Part shown: one piece after another, positions 1 to 11,518 of the stretch
Numbering within the stretch: the stretch's first letter is position 1
How the letters are laid out: each line of letters starts with the position of its first letter
Assembly: GCA_038087015.1 (NCBI GenBank)
Contig: JASBNA010000005.1
Location: forward strand, 1,798,001-1,862,000
Source: Cerrena zonata
Lineage: Eukaryota > Basidiomycota > Agaricomycetes > Polyporales > Cerrenaceae
Length of the DNA stretch: 64,000 bases
Direction of reading: 5' to 3'
Notes under the pieces: generated by a model
Databases searched by the model: none
What the model was told of the DNA's origin: nothing
Seen by the model: the letters and a program-made list of their open reading frames with translations, nothing else
Program-made: the position numbers and the translations under genes

Positions 1-25
1 CCTATTTATCATAAATTTGTGTTAG

Positions 26-278
26 GTTGTGTTTCGTCCACAACGAAGTGAACACTCGGCTGTTGAAACCCACTTTCGACTGTGCTGATCTTGATGCCAC
101 TTATGATTGTGGTTGTGGAGACGACCCAGTGACACCAACAAGCTCGGCAAAAGCGGACTCGAAAGCTACTCCTGAACCAGGCACGGGGACAGGTGTTGTC
201 CACGATCCTATGGACCTGGAATTTGATCCAACAAAAGATAAAATCACTGGCGTTGGGATGATCAAAGGAGGTCGATGA
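26..278 (+). CDS. Erv2-like FAD-linked sulfhydryl oxidase, C-terminal exon (5' part outside window)
   Basis: Last exon of a gene entering from the left; an acceptor (TTAG) lies at 22-25 and the stop is at 276-278. The ex-reading frame opens with W/L-C-F-V-H-N-E-V-N-T-R-L, then F-D-C-A-D-L-D-A-T-Y-D-C-G-C-G. The HN-x-VN motif and the terminal Y-D-C-G-C-G match the C-terminal part of Erv1/Alr sulfhydryl oxidases, closest in my memory to the ER form Erv2. Such enzymes use FAD to pass electrons from dithiols to oxygen and feed disulfides to protein disulfide isomerase. The HN residues belong to the FAD pocket in the family. The catalytic CxxC and most of the helical bundle would be upstream of the window. 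The tail of about 45 residues after the CGC is polar and probably disordered. Family is fairly sure; the Erv2 versus Erv1 choice rests on the CGC tail. Confidence 0.8.
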
Positions 279-2873
279 TGATGGACTTTTCGGATTTTCG
301 GAGGTTTGGTGGGTTAATTTATTGCTTGTACTATAGCGTGCGTTTTGCATGTACGATTTATTGGATGATGTGTATTGCAGCAGGAGAGAACGGCTGTTCA
401 TGGCTACTGATCACACTCTGATTTATTTTGGATTTTGCTTGCACTGAGCACATGGACGGCTTTTGGTTCGTCAATCTTTAGGAACCACCACGAATTTCTG
501 TATCACTTCGTATTTCGGTCCGAACGTGAGGACTACTTTACTCCCCGGATACTAAACAATGTTCAGTTCCCCAACCGCACGCAATTCCGTCTTTACGATT
601 ACGTCAAAGTCCACGCAAACAACTCGGAAGTGCCCACCCTCAAGTTCGCGTGGTTGCGGAGGAGGGTAAAGTCTCACACCACACCACCTTCGACTCGGCC
701 CTTGAGAAGTCACCCGTCTACTTCCTAGCAAACACCGGTTTCGTCTTACGACTCTCTACTTTCGTCACCGGGCTTCACATTCAACATCACACGACCATCG
801 TCATGATCTCCCAAAATGACCAAAATCACATTTCACTTGTATGCTCACGCGACTTGATCGCCAAGATGTCTATTTCACCAGTTGACCGATACTTTACTTT
901 GTCCCGCCTTCGTGACGGCCACCGCTGGTATCCGACACCTCTTCGGAGCGCCATGGCTTCGTCATCTTCTGCGTCGGCAGCCACAGTGCTTAACGGAGTT
1001 TCAACCCGGAAACACCAGGCACTCACCCTTCTTCTTTGATACACCTTTTCATTGACGATGTTTCATAGGCAAGGTCGAAATTTTAATATATCATCCGTGT
1101 TGAATAACGCTTGCGGCTTCTCGATGCCTTTCAATGGGCCGAGAGACATCCTTCTCCGCAATCTCGTCGTCGTCGCGTACGCTCCTTTGCAAGGCGGGAC
1201 CGGTCTCATATGACCAAAACAACGTATACGTATGTAAATGCTTCGAGGCTAAATAGGTACGTTTGTTGTCTCGACGCCAAGGAGACGTTTCTAATTGCCA
1301 ATCTTTTTGCGTTATAGGAAACAGACATGGGGGAGCACAGGGCGCAGCAGGGCCCCCCGCTTAGCTTCGTCACGGCGCGGGTGACTTTTTCAGGAAGTTT
1401 CATATAGAAGGGGACGGCAGAATATGCCTTTTTACGGTCACAAAGGAGCAAGTTCGGAAACTTTTCCAATTTGATATCCCGAAACTCTTGCAATGGGCGC
1501 ACGGTATCGAGGGAGCTGGTAAGCGTTGTCTCATTTGTTTCCAATGGTCTCGAACTGTGGTCCATTACAAGGTTACAAGGTAAAAATTCAAATACGAGTT
1601 CAGCAACTGCGAAAACCGAGAGTGTCGTTACATCATATGTCGTTACAGTGGTGGTATCTCCTTGAAAATCAACACGATGTCTCGCGAGTCGGGAGCAAGT
1701 CATTTCCGCACCTTGCATAGGGCTCCCAGGCATCCTCTAGAACACGTCTGGATTCCCATGTGAGCCCTTGCGGCCGTGTGCAAGTATGTCTTGCTTACGT
1801 CTCGCGTAGGTATGGAGAGCTGTATACGTTGGTTTGGACTGATGTTCCTCTGAAAGGATTAGTATCGACCCATTTCATGATTTTTGATCAAGCTATCGCG
1901 CTTGACCTCTTCCATGCGGCAGTCTAGTTGCCGAAGATCGCATTGGATATACAGTATCCCTTAGGTACTGCATCACATGGGTGTACCAGCTGGGAAATAA
2001 TCGAAGATGCAAAGAGGGACATGGGGATCTCGAGAACATCGATTACTGGGGGGTGATAACTCCGCTTGACACAAAGACTCAAGAGAGCTAGAAGGATTTG
2101 TCAAGGGGGAACTACCACGGAAAAATCATCCGAGCACCGATGGGGGGTGGCTTACACACCACAGTCATGGAGCTGTCCGCCACTGGAGTTAACCATTGCT
2201 TCTCTGCAGGTACACCTCGGTCAAGATGACACCAACCTCTGCCGAGGGAAGATATGGATATGTGAGGAATCCTTCCTTCTGTGAGTTATGCTTATAAGAT
2301 TAACGTAGAGTTAACATTGAGATGAATGACAGATGGACGCCTGCAAGTTGATCATCAGAAAATGTGTATTCTTCTGAACAGATGCCACAGGGATCTTCGG
2401 GATTTTGAAAAACCGGAGGTAGGGTCCCGGTATGAAGAATACCCTCCATGACCTTCTAGTACCCTCTGCTGAGACGCTGCGATGTCCACCATTCGAGTTG
2501 TGTTCGGTCGAGGGTGAATCGGTGAATCGTGATTGGTTCTGATGTTTTGATACTTTATTGCTTGAATAGGTCTACGGAGCTTCCGGCGCCTTATTTTGGC
2601 TACAAATTTTGTGGGGGCCCTGAAGTCTCTCAGTCTGCTATAGTGCATGATAGTCAGCGGGAAGATCTGGCTGTAGGATGCATACTCAGCGTTGCAAGAA
2701 TATTCTCGTTATGTTGGTGGTGTTCATGAACGTTTCAACCGACGAAACTGTAATGACGTCATATCATATTCCCTCGACGTTGAACGAGGCTCGGACGAAG
2801 CGTCGACCAAATCCTACAAAACCTATCGACCAGTACGCATGCCACCCTTCAGACCTCTTCCTCGACATCCACC
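279..2873. other. Gene-poor stretch, no recognised gene
   Basis: About 2.6 kb. There are several open frames (for example 650-1039 on plus, 1206-1733 on minus) but none has a domain, a splice-supported structure or a family I recognise. I see no repeat or mobile-element ends. Confidence 0.4.
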
Positions 2874-3490
2874 ATGACCAAACCCAACTCCTCCAAAATT
2901 CCGACGTCGTTACGGGCATTATTGAATGAAATTATATTAATTCCACATTTACCTCAGCCCGCTCTATCCAACGAGCAATACGTTGCTCAACGACTCGATG
3001 GATTGCAAAACCAGCTTACCGCTTTAAGTACTGCTGTCGAAGCGTATAGCAACACCGTACAAACTCAGTATGCTCTCTTGGCCGAGACCGTCGAGCTCAA
3101 TACAAAAACCGTGGTAGCAATCAGTAGACAGTAAATATTTCTTACCATGTGCATGATCTTTAATCTTTAACGACGTTCTCAAAACTTGCTACAGCGCGAT
3201 AGGTGATCCCATGCGGGCAGGTAATTCTGTCGCTGGCCCCGCCGACCGACTTCAAGGACTCATAGGTCCGCTCCCAGGACCTATCACAACAAAGGACGAG
3301 CTTCTGAACGCAACTGGTAGGACATGGTCTTGTCGTCCCCTCAATATACACTCAGATTCAATTATTAGAGCAAGAGCTCGATGCTCTCAACCAGCACTTT
3401 TGTGGCATTCTGGGGTATCCCACCGATGGCGCCGTAATCCGAAAGCGCGCCGCCCTTGCATGCTACCTTGGTGTTGTTCTCCCCGAATAG
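2874..3490 (+). CDS. Mug135-like C-terminal domain protein
   Basis: Three exons, 2874-3130, 3195-3316 and 3369-3490, join in phase to give 166 residues. The N-terminal half is a helical, Q/L/T-rich stretch (about residues 25-85) likely to form a coiled coil. The C-terminal half reads L-P-G-P-I-T-T-K-D-E-L followed by a leucine-rich helix, a G-Y-P-T-D-G turn and a final helix ending V-L-P-E. This layout resembles the Mug135-like C-terminal domain found in many Agaricomycete proteins and named after a meiotically upregulated fission yeast protein. The biochemical role is unknown. Introns of 64 and 52 nt have GTAAAT and GTAGGA donors. The start is the first Met in frame. The gene model is solid; the family name is from memory and could be wrong. 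Confidence 0.6.
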
Positions 3491-4010
3491 AAGCTGTATG
3501 TGCTCTTTCTCAGCCTGAGCATGTTTCGACGAGGTGTTTGTTAGTCTGTAAATGAGTTTCTGCCGTTTTAACGTTGTAAATAATTGATACCGTAGGCTCT
3601 TCCCTACCCTATACATTCTTTCTTCATGTTCACGTCTATTTAATGAACGAGCGTAACTTAGAGACCGTTGCGACAACTACAAAAACCGAATCGGAACAGA
3701 TTTCTTTGCATATTCCCGCTAGACGGAATTGCCTTTTATGGATATGGAGTTTACCGCGCTCGCGGGAATAGAAGCGCCGAAGCGCCATTGCGTTTTGCAA
3801 CTGGACATGTCTTCTCGTTTGCCATCCTTGATTGTCGTCGACGTCGTCGACGACGTGGCAATGTCAAATATGACATCGTCTCGTGGGTTGTCAACGATGG
3901 CGAAGCCTACTTCAACACGATTCTGCACCCATCCCCCCATCCTCTTCCGTGCATCACACCGCTTTCTTGAGCAACGCCTAACAGAAGTCCAATCGTACAA
4001 CGTTTAACTC
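3491..4010. other. Intergenic region upstream of first CFAS gene
   Basis: About 520 nt with no gene. It holds a short self-complementary CG/TC-rich stretch near 3834-3860 and probably the promoter of the CFAS gene that starts at 4011. Confidence 0.35.
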
Positions 4011-7000
4011 ATGTCTGATAGAATTCTTTCTTCTTCTCATATTGATGGAACCGTCTCTTTCGTTCCCTCCTTGCTAGATCGAGTGTGGAATGCCGCGACG
4101 GAAAATGTCTTTTCATTCATTCAGTCAAACGAGTGGATGGAAGCTGTATCCCGGTTGGCCGAGGCTGCTGTTGTAAAGTAAGTCATATGATATGTTCGCC
4201 CATCCCCATTAGTCTACGATCTGACTGAATTGCTCCCATGAAGTGTTTTCAGTAACATAACTGTTGGGCAATTAGTTATCGTCACGCCCGAGAAACGATA
4301 TGCCTTTCCCGCCGATTACTCGGGAGCGAACCTTTCGGACGAGAATGCAGAAATTCGTGTTATCAAGTCTACTTTCTGGGTTCGCCTTGCACTAATGTCG
4401 GACCTCGGGTTCGCGGAAGCCTTTATGTTTGGTGAAGCCGATTGCGACAACTTACCAAGCTTGTTCCGAGTTAGTTTCAAACCACATTCTAAGTATAGTA
4501 AACATATTAACCTTCGTTATCGAACTAGTTATTTTTGAGAAACCGCACTGCTATATCATCACTGGACTCTCGATTCTCTTACTTCTTCAATGGGATATCT
4601 CAGTACCTTGCCAAGACACGTTTCATGAACTCCCTCGGCAACTCGCAGGGAAATATCAGTGCACATTATGATATTAGCAATGACATGTTCATGGGTCAGT
4701 CTCTCCTTCTATTTACATTTGCCATGTGTTCACTTGGTCACCTGCGACGTGTGACATTTCCACTAACTGTGGTTCTTTGGTTTCAGGATTTTTATCCCAT
4801 GACATGACATATTCTTGTGCTATATTTTCTACTCTGGATGCAGATCTTCTCACTATCCAGGGCGATCTTCTTGCGAATACGGCAGCCGCTGGTCAACATG
4901 TTTCAGGAACTCCTTCGAGGGACTTGACTCCTCCCACAGATGCCTTCGATTCGACGGCTTTGTCCTGTTCTCCGTCTCTTCGTGGACTCGCCTATACATC
5001 GGTAGAATTAGAATCAGAGGAAGACATGACAACACCTTCTACTTTGTTTGGTCCTGGGCTAAGATTGAACACATTAAACAAACGTGTTGTCAGGTCTCTG
5101 AACGGAGGAGACATGGTCAATGGCGATTATACTCCGACGCTAGTTGATTCACCTTCATCCCCCACTGAGCACCAGGAATCTGGGACAAACCAAACGGACG
5201 GATCTGAATACCCCGAAATAGATGAATTGTACATTGCCCAGATGCGTAAGCTCGACCATATCATTAGGAAGGCGGATATCCGCCCTGGACATCGTGTAGG
5301 TGGCGCAATGGATGCTATTCCTTTTTCTGTGTATTTGTCTGAATTTCTGGGCTGACATGACCGATCCAGGTGCTTGAAATCGGATCTGGTTGGGGTTCTA
5401 TGGCCTTGCGTATCGTGCAAACAATCCCCGAGACTACAGTGGACACGATAACGCTGTCTAAGCAGCAACTGCAATTTGTTCAGCAGCGCATTCAGGATGC
5501 CGTGGCTCCCGCTGGCAACCCGGGCGGTCTTTCTTGCTCTGAGAGGATTAGGGTTCACCTTATGGATTACAGAGCCCTACCCGAAGAATGGAAACACTCC
5601 TTTGACAGGATTGTCAGCGTCGAAATGATAGAAGCTGTTGGCAAGGAGTTTTTAGAGGTATGTACTTCGTTTATGTCTATACTGTCAATTTTGGCTTTCC
5701 CCCCTCTTTGTCGGCGTATCTCCTCGCATTTCCTCACTGAACGCCGCCGAATGTTCCGTGTATGAGGTCATCACGATACGCCTCCGCAGACATACACTCA
5801 TTGATGAGCTCTCATCCCGAGTCCCTCGTGCCTCGGTGACGATCCTATCGGCATGGATAGAATCGGACTCGGACCCGCGTTATCCATGGGTGCTAGTTTT
5901 GTCGCAAACTAAACAACTCGCAAAGAGGTTATATGTTGATGCGGGGGCATGCCAACTTCCAAAAACAGAACCCGTTGATAAAGTGTTCCGACCTCATGCT
6001 CACCTCACGCACAGGTTTATTGGGCTCAAGTCGACTGGGCACTCAAACCGGATACGGGTGCCGGAGTTATTCAGTGTATTACTATCCCGGAAGCTCGTAA
6101 GTCTGACATGTCTTTTCAACTTGCTATATCCGTTCTCTCTTACTGGACCCATGTCTCACTTTGATTTAACACTTCGATTTAAACCCTTCTATTCCTTCTG
6201 TGGTGGGTCCGGTTACTTCGGTCCCCTCGGACGGAGGCATATCATCTACGCGCAGCACAAAATGCTCTAAAATCAATTGTCAGCTCCCTCCAGGGGTGTC
6301 TCAATTGATGGTTCTGGTCCTGCCCACAGAACCTGTGTCATCCATGATGCTCTTCGCGGAGCCTGAATATTACGTTCTAGTTCCTGGCCATTGCCTCACA
6401 TAGCGTGCCGAAGCCAGTTAATGATCAGACTCATGAGCTTTAACTGGTTGCCGCGCCCTGATGTGCTCTCCTCGTGGCGTATTTTCATGATCGATCTAAT
6501 ATCCTTTGGAGGAAATGATATCGTAAATCCGTACCATGGGCACCCTTCCGTCACCTCATGGTATTGATGTTATAGTCATCGGTTACTCCATTGCACATAT
6601 CGAAGATAACAGAACAGACAGCTGACGATAACGTGTTTCAGGGTATGAAAGCTATTCTCGCGGTTTAGACTTCATTCAGAAATGGGTGCGTCCTAGAACA
6701 TCTGTCAATTGAAAACGGAGAGCAGGAAACTTACATTACATTCAAACACCGACATGTCTCGGGAACAGAGTAAGTTCAGCCTTTCTAACTACGTTCTAAC
6801 TTCTGGCCTTTTACCTTCTCTGAAACCCTGTCACGATGAGTGGTGGCAGGTACCCCGTTTGTTCATCATTCGATTTCCTTTCATGCCCGTTCTGTTGTAT
6901 TTTGGACTGTACTCACATCAGCATCGTGTAGTTTTCCCTGGCGGACACCTTCCCACCCTAGCACACCTCGTTTCCAGTCTTAGCTCGGGTTCCAAAGGAA

Positions 7001-7619
7001 CACTCGTTGTGGATTCCATCAGCAACATCGGGCCGCATTATGCGCGCACGCTGAGGGAATGGAGAAAGCGTTTCGAGTGGGCGTTTGAGGATACCATCGT
7101 TCCGGGTGAGTTACCTCCCCCATTATTCCCCCGTTGCATGTCAACCTGTGTGAGAATGTGGGTGTTGATGGTCGTTATACGTGACAGCGTTGAAGAGCGA
7201 ATACCCAGAGGTCATGAATGGCCCAAATGGGGACAAGGAAATCGAAGTTTTTAGACGCAAATGGATTTTCTATTTGTACGTCAAATGACATACACTTTCC
7301 CCTTGCGCTCAGTCCAACTGATCATGTATCCTGAACTACTGTACCGGCTTCCGCACGCCTTAGCTACTATTGCGAGATAGGTTTCGCTACGCGATCGCTC
7401 GGCGGTAAGTGACCCCCAGCTCCATGCAACTTTCGCTATTTCTAGCCCTCTTTGATCATACCACTCGACCAATCCGTTCTTGCATTCTTTTCCTTTTCTC
7501 ACGGCTTCAGATGATGGTTCACAAGGATTCGCTAATTCTGACAACCTCGCTTCGCAGACCATATAATCGCCTTTGCAAGAGAGGGGCTAGAAGACTATGG
7601 ATGTCATGTGTTTAACTGA
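4011..7619 (+). CDS. Cyclopropane-fatty-acyl-phospholipid synthase family protein, copy 1
   Basis: Eleven exons: 4011-4177, 4253-4469, 4529-4694, 4787-5295, 5370-5657, 6015-6096, 6642-6685, 6922-7105, 7188-7275, 7364-7404, 7558-7619, giving 615 residues with no stop. The enzyme family moves a methylene group from S-adenosylmethionine to a double bond in phospholipid acyl chains. Diagnostic motifs are H-Y-D-I-S-N-D-M-F and D-M-T-Y-S-C-A-I-F (around residues 174-200), the SAM-binding V-L-E-I-G-S-G-W-G (about 354-362) and V-E-M-I-E-A-V-G. The linker between the Cys motif and the SAM motif is about 67 residues longer than in the neighbouring copy. Three introns are long (357, 545 and 236 nt). The acceptor at 6920-6921 adds three residues relative to copy 2. 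It probably acts on membrane lipids; whether this divergent copy is active cannot be seen. Confidence 0.85.
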
Positions 7620-8917
7620 TGGAGGACCGGTTATTCCATCTGATTTCAGACTTACTGGGTATCGCTTCATTATCTTGTACGCAGAGTGTATCTTTAGACG
7701 AAATATTCTGCCTGTTTGCCCCATGAATGTTTCCCCCAAACCCTACAAGTTAATCCGATAATCGATGAGACTCCTTCGAATATTACCAACCTATGACGCA
7801 GAAGGCTGGAGTAGGTTTTTTTAGTGCAGGTGCGTTATGTCACCTCACATTCGAATCCGTTCTGATGAAAGGAGAGAGAATTCTTCCGCGAATCGGTCTG
7901 AAGTGGGCAAGACTCACCCAATATACACCGGATATCAAGTTAGTTCTCATACATCGGCTATGGCCTTTCGACGGAACCATCATGGATCGCCGAGGGCTGC
8001 TCGAAGAAGTAGAGAGAATACCACGCACCGAATGCGACTTCGCATCAGAATTGAGCCCGATGGTATCTTCATTACCGTCTCCTTCGCAGGGTGATTGTAT
8101 AGCCCTTAAAACAGGTACGTACCTGCCGATCTTGGCTGGACAGATGATATTGAATATCGATCACATTTCCCTTGGTTGCATCTCTCAGCATTCAGGATGT
8201 ATCAAGGAGGTCCTGCGTCAGCTAATCACCTGGTCTGCTATACTATCACCCTCAGTGACATGCATATCATTTCGGGATTCAAGAAGGTGATATCTTATCC
8301 AGCCTCGGGACCTCTCGTCTCGCATTGCACTAATTGACATCGTAGTCCGAGTCAGCAACGTACTACGATCGCTCTGCCATGGTTAACGCACACGCCACAT
8401 TCTGACTGATGCAATTCTGTGCTACCCAAATACATGTGATGACGGGGGGTCAGATATACATACGGCATAGGTCATGGTGCGGACTTCGTAGGCTCCAGAG
8501 ATCTGTTTTTACGATGATATCTCGGAGGTGAATTGCCGCTTGACCGCCAAGCCGCTAAATGCCATGAGAGAATTTTACGAGATCGCGTTTGATCTTGGAT
8601 TGATGGCAACTGTCGGTTCCCAGAACGTTCTGCCAGCAGCAGACGAGCATCCAGCCGTGTCGTGCTGTTTGTCATGGTTCATTTTGCGAATTATCGGGAT
8701 CTTCTGTTAAATTCTAGTTCTTGCATCTACTACACACGTGTTACGTAACCTCGTCTTAAACAATTTTTCTAGCGTTCGGAAGGTGAAACTGGGCATCGGA
8801 ACACTAAGGCACTTGAAGTATAAAGGGACCACCTTCGAAGATGGGGATACGGTGTGTTATACCTCCTCAACCGCTCCTCCTCAAGGGCTTCGTCCTCCCC
8901 TCTCTACCCATCCAGCT
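7620..8917. other. Intergenic region between the two CFAS genes
   Basis: About 1.3 kb. I see only short open frames without domain similarity. It separates the end of CFAS copy 1 from the start of copy 2 and should contain the copy 2 promoter. Confidence 0.35.
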
Positions 8918-11176
8918 ATGTCAAGTCAGCTCCTCTCTACACCTGCTACCCACCCGTTCTCCCTGACGGGATTGGTGGACCGAGCATGGATGGCAACAAC
9001 TGAGGGTGCATTCCATCTGGGAGCGTACTCTTGGGGAAGCCCTCTCTGTCGTCTTGCTGAAGCTGCTGTAGTCAGGTATGGTTTATTATGCTTTGTACTA
9101 TGGTGTTTTGTTGATGGCTGGTTGTTTAGGACTCTACAGAACATTCAATATGGACAGCTACGTATCCACACTCCCGAAAGGACCTACGTATTTCCAGATT
9201 CAGCTTCTCCCGCGAAGGTGCATGCAGAGGTCCGGGTTGTACGGCCAGCATTCTGGCTCCGGTTGTGCCTGATGTCGGACTTGGGCTTTTCGGAGGCATA
9301 CATGTTTGGAGACATTGACTGCGATGATCTTATTGCTGTATTCACGGTAAGTACATCGATCCGATCCACCTTTTAAGTTAGAGTTTGTTGTCATGTCGAT
9401 CGGTCTCAGCTCGATGATTTCTCGATCGAGTTCATCCCTATTGTTCTCCATTTGCTGTGTTACATGTTCGACTGATCGACATCCCTTTATAGATATTCTG
9501 TCGCAATCGGGAACATTTATCGCCCCTGCACTCAACTTTAGCATCTGTTCTAGGTGCCATATCGGGAAAGCTCGCGGCATCTCGTTTCTTAAGCAACTTG
9601 ACGAACTCCAGAGGGAACATCAGTTGCCACTATGATATTAGCAACAACATGTTTACAGGTATGGATCCTAGATCGTGCATTCCATTGGAAGACACTGATT
9701 TCCAGATAGGTTTCTTGTCGAATGATATGACTTACTCATGTGCCATCTTCGATGATCATGATGCCGACCTCCATGCTGACCAGTCACAATCTTCGCCCAG
9801 CCCTCCCTCTTCACCTCGATCTCCCCTGTCCCGGGCGTCTTCGCCTACCGCCTTCTCATCAGACAGCGAAGATGGCGAATTCTCGAAATTCAAGTCTCCT
9901 CAGCGACGTCTATTACCGGCTGAGTCGAACGCCGACTTCTCAGACCCGCTCTACGCTGCTCAAATTCGCAAATTCGAGCATCTCATCAGAAAGGCTGATA
10001 TTCGCCCCGGCCATCGTGTTAGTTCTTCTTTTGACGAAAACCTGTCCCTGTCTTAACGTTGTTGTTTCAGGTGTTGGAAATTGGTTCTGGTTGGGGCCCA
10101 CTTGCAGTCCACATAACCAATACGATCCCCGGAACGACTGTCGACACCGTGACATTGTCTGTGCAACAGGCTAAGTACGTGAAGGAGCGTGTTCGTAAGG
10201 CCGGCCTTGGGTACGGCAATGGTGAACAGAGAGTCACAGTGCATGTTTTCGATTATCGTAATATGCCGGCGGAATGGGAGGGCACGTTCGACCGACTTGT
10301 TTGTGTCGAAATGATTGAGAACGTTGGCCGTGAATACATCGAGGTACGATAGTATTTCATTTCAATCGCGAATTCGATGGCTCAGACTCTAGATTTTAGA
10401 CTTACTGGTCTCAAGTCGACTGGGCCTTGAAGAAGGACACCGGTGCTGGTGTGGTGCAAGTCATCACGATACCTGAAGCTAGTGAGTGGATATAATCGCA
10501 AAAAATGACCTTACTCTGACACTGGCTTTCTCTCAGGATACGATAACTATATCAGGGAACAAGAGTTCATTCGGAAATGGGTATGTTTTGAAATCTTCCT
10601 GTCATATGGCCCCTCTGACATGCTTCTATTGTCTCTATCAGATCTTCCCTGGTGGACACCTTCCGACTGTCACTCACCTCATGACAGCCATCAGAGATGG
10701 CTCTAAAGGTCGCCTGGTGGTTGATTCCATCGGCAATATTGGACCTCATTATTCACGGACACTTCGGGAATGGCGAAAACGATTCGTGGCCAATTTCGAT
10801 AGCTTCATCGTTCCTTGTGAGTACTGCTTTATATTGATATCCATAATATGTTCCTCAAATTGACATTATTGTTTCTCAGCTTTGAAGAAAGAATACCCCG
10901 AAGTTATGAATGGCCCTAATGGCCCTGAAGAGATTGAAGTGTTTAAGAGAAAGTGGATTTACTATTTGTGAGCTTTTTCTAGTACTTCACCACAATATTT
11001 AGACTAATTCAATGTAGTGCATACTCCGAAATCGGTTTCACCGAACGGCTTCTTGGTGGTAGGTTTCTTTGATTCTTACTACTGTGTATGGAACGCTAAC
11101 TCGACCACCTATAGATCACGTCATTGCGTTCTCCAGAGAGGGAAACCCTGAATACGGCTGCCAAATCTTCTCCTAA
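8918..11176 (+). CDS. Cyclopropane-fatty-acyl-phospholipid synthase family protein, copy 2
   Basis: Eleven exons at the same ten intron positions as copy 1: 8918-9075, 9130-9346, 9493-9658, 9710-10017, 10071-10343, 10400-10481, 10537-10580, 10642-10816, 10880-10967, 11018-11058, 11115-11176, giving 537 residues. Exons 2, 3, 6, 7, 9, 10 and 11 have identical lengths in the two copies, so this is a true tandem duplication. Motifs: H-Y-D-I-S-N-N-M-F, D-M-T-Y-S-C-A-I-F, V-L-E-I-G-S-G-W-G (about 284-292), V-E-M-I-E-N-V-G. Most introns are 50-63 nt; the second is 146 nt. A serine/proline-rich linker of about 60 residues lies between the Cys motif and the SAM domain. Role: SAM-dependent cyclopropanation (or related modification) of unsaturated acyl chains. 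The start Met follows an in-frame upstream open stretch; 8918 is the conserved-length choice. Confidence 0.88.
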
Positions 11177-11518
11177 TTTTCTCCATCCTAATCGTCAACT
11201 CAAACCTGAACTCCATCATTTCTTCGCAATCGTCTCCTCTATCTATCACGCTATCGAATTCGCAACGTCGTCCCCACAATTTGCTTTGCTCTAGGCTACT
11301 CCTAGTGTATATATGCTCTTGGGAATACCTCTATAGGTCTCCAAGTGTGTAATCTTAACATACCCATCTCTCGTTACTTTCCTGCTAGTCGCTAGTTTTC
11401 GAGCTTTCCCTTCTGTTGTATAGTAGTGTACTGTTTAGTCCCATGCCCTCACGCTAATGACATCTGTTACGATTCCCACGTCTTCCACTTCTGTTGTACC
11501 AATCTGTTCGAAATGCTA
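11177..11518. other. Convergent 3' intergenic region
   Basis: 342 nt between the stop of CFAS copy 2 (plus) and the stop of the GH71 gene (minus). It should hold both 3' UTRs and polyadenylation sites; no gene seen. Confidence 0.4.

Noticed and set aside
1206..1733. 175-codon minus-strand frame
   Set aside because: No recognisable domain, no paralog in the window, and mixed composition unlike the confirmed genes; could be chance.
3834..3860. CG/TC-rich palindrome upstream of CFAS copy 1
   Set aside because: Short and simple in composition; could be a factor site but no evidence beyond symmetry.
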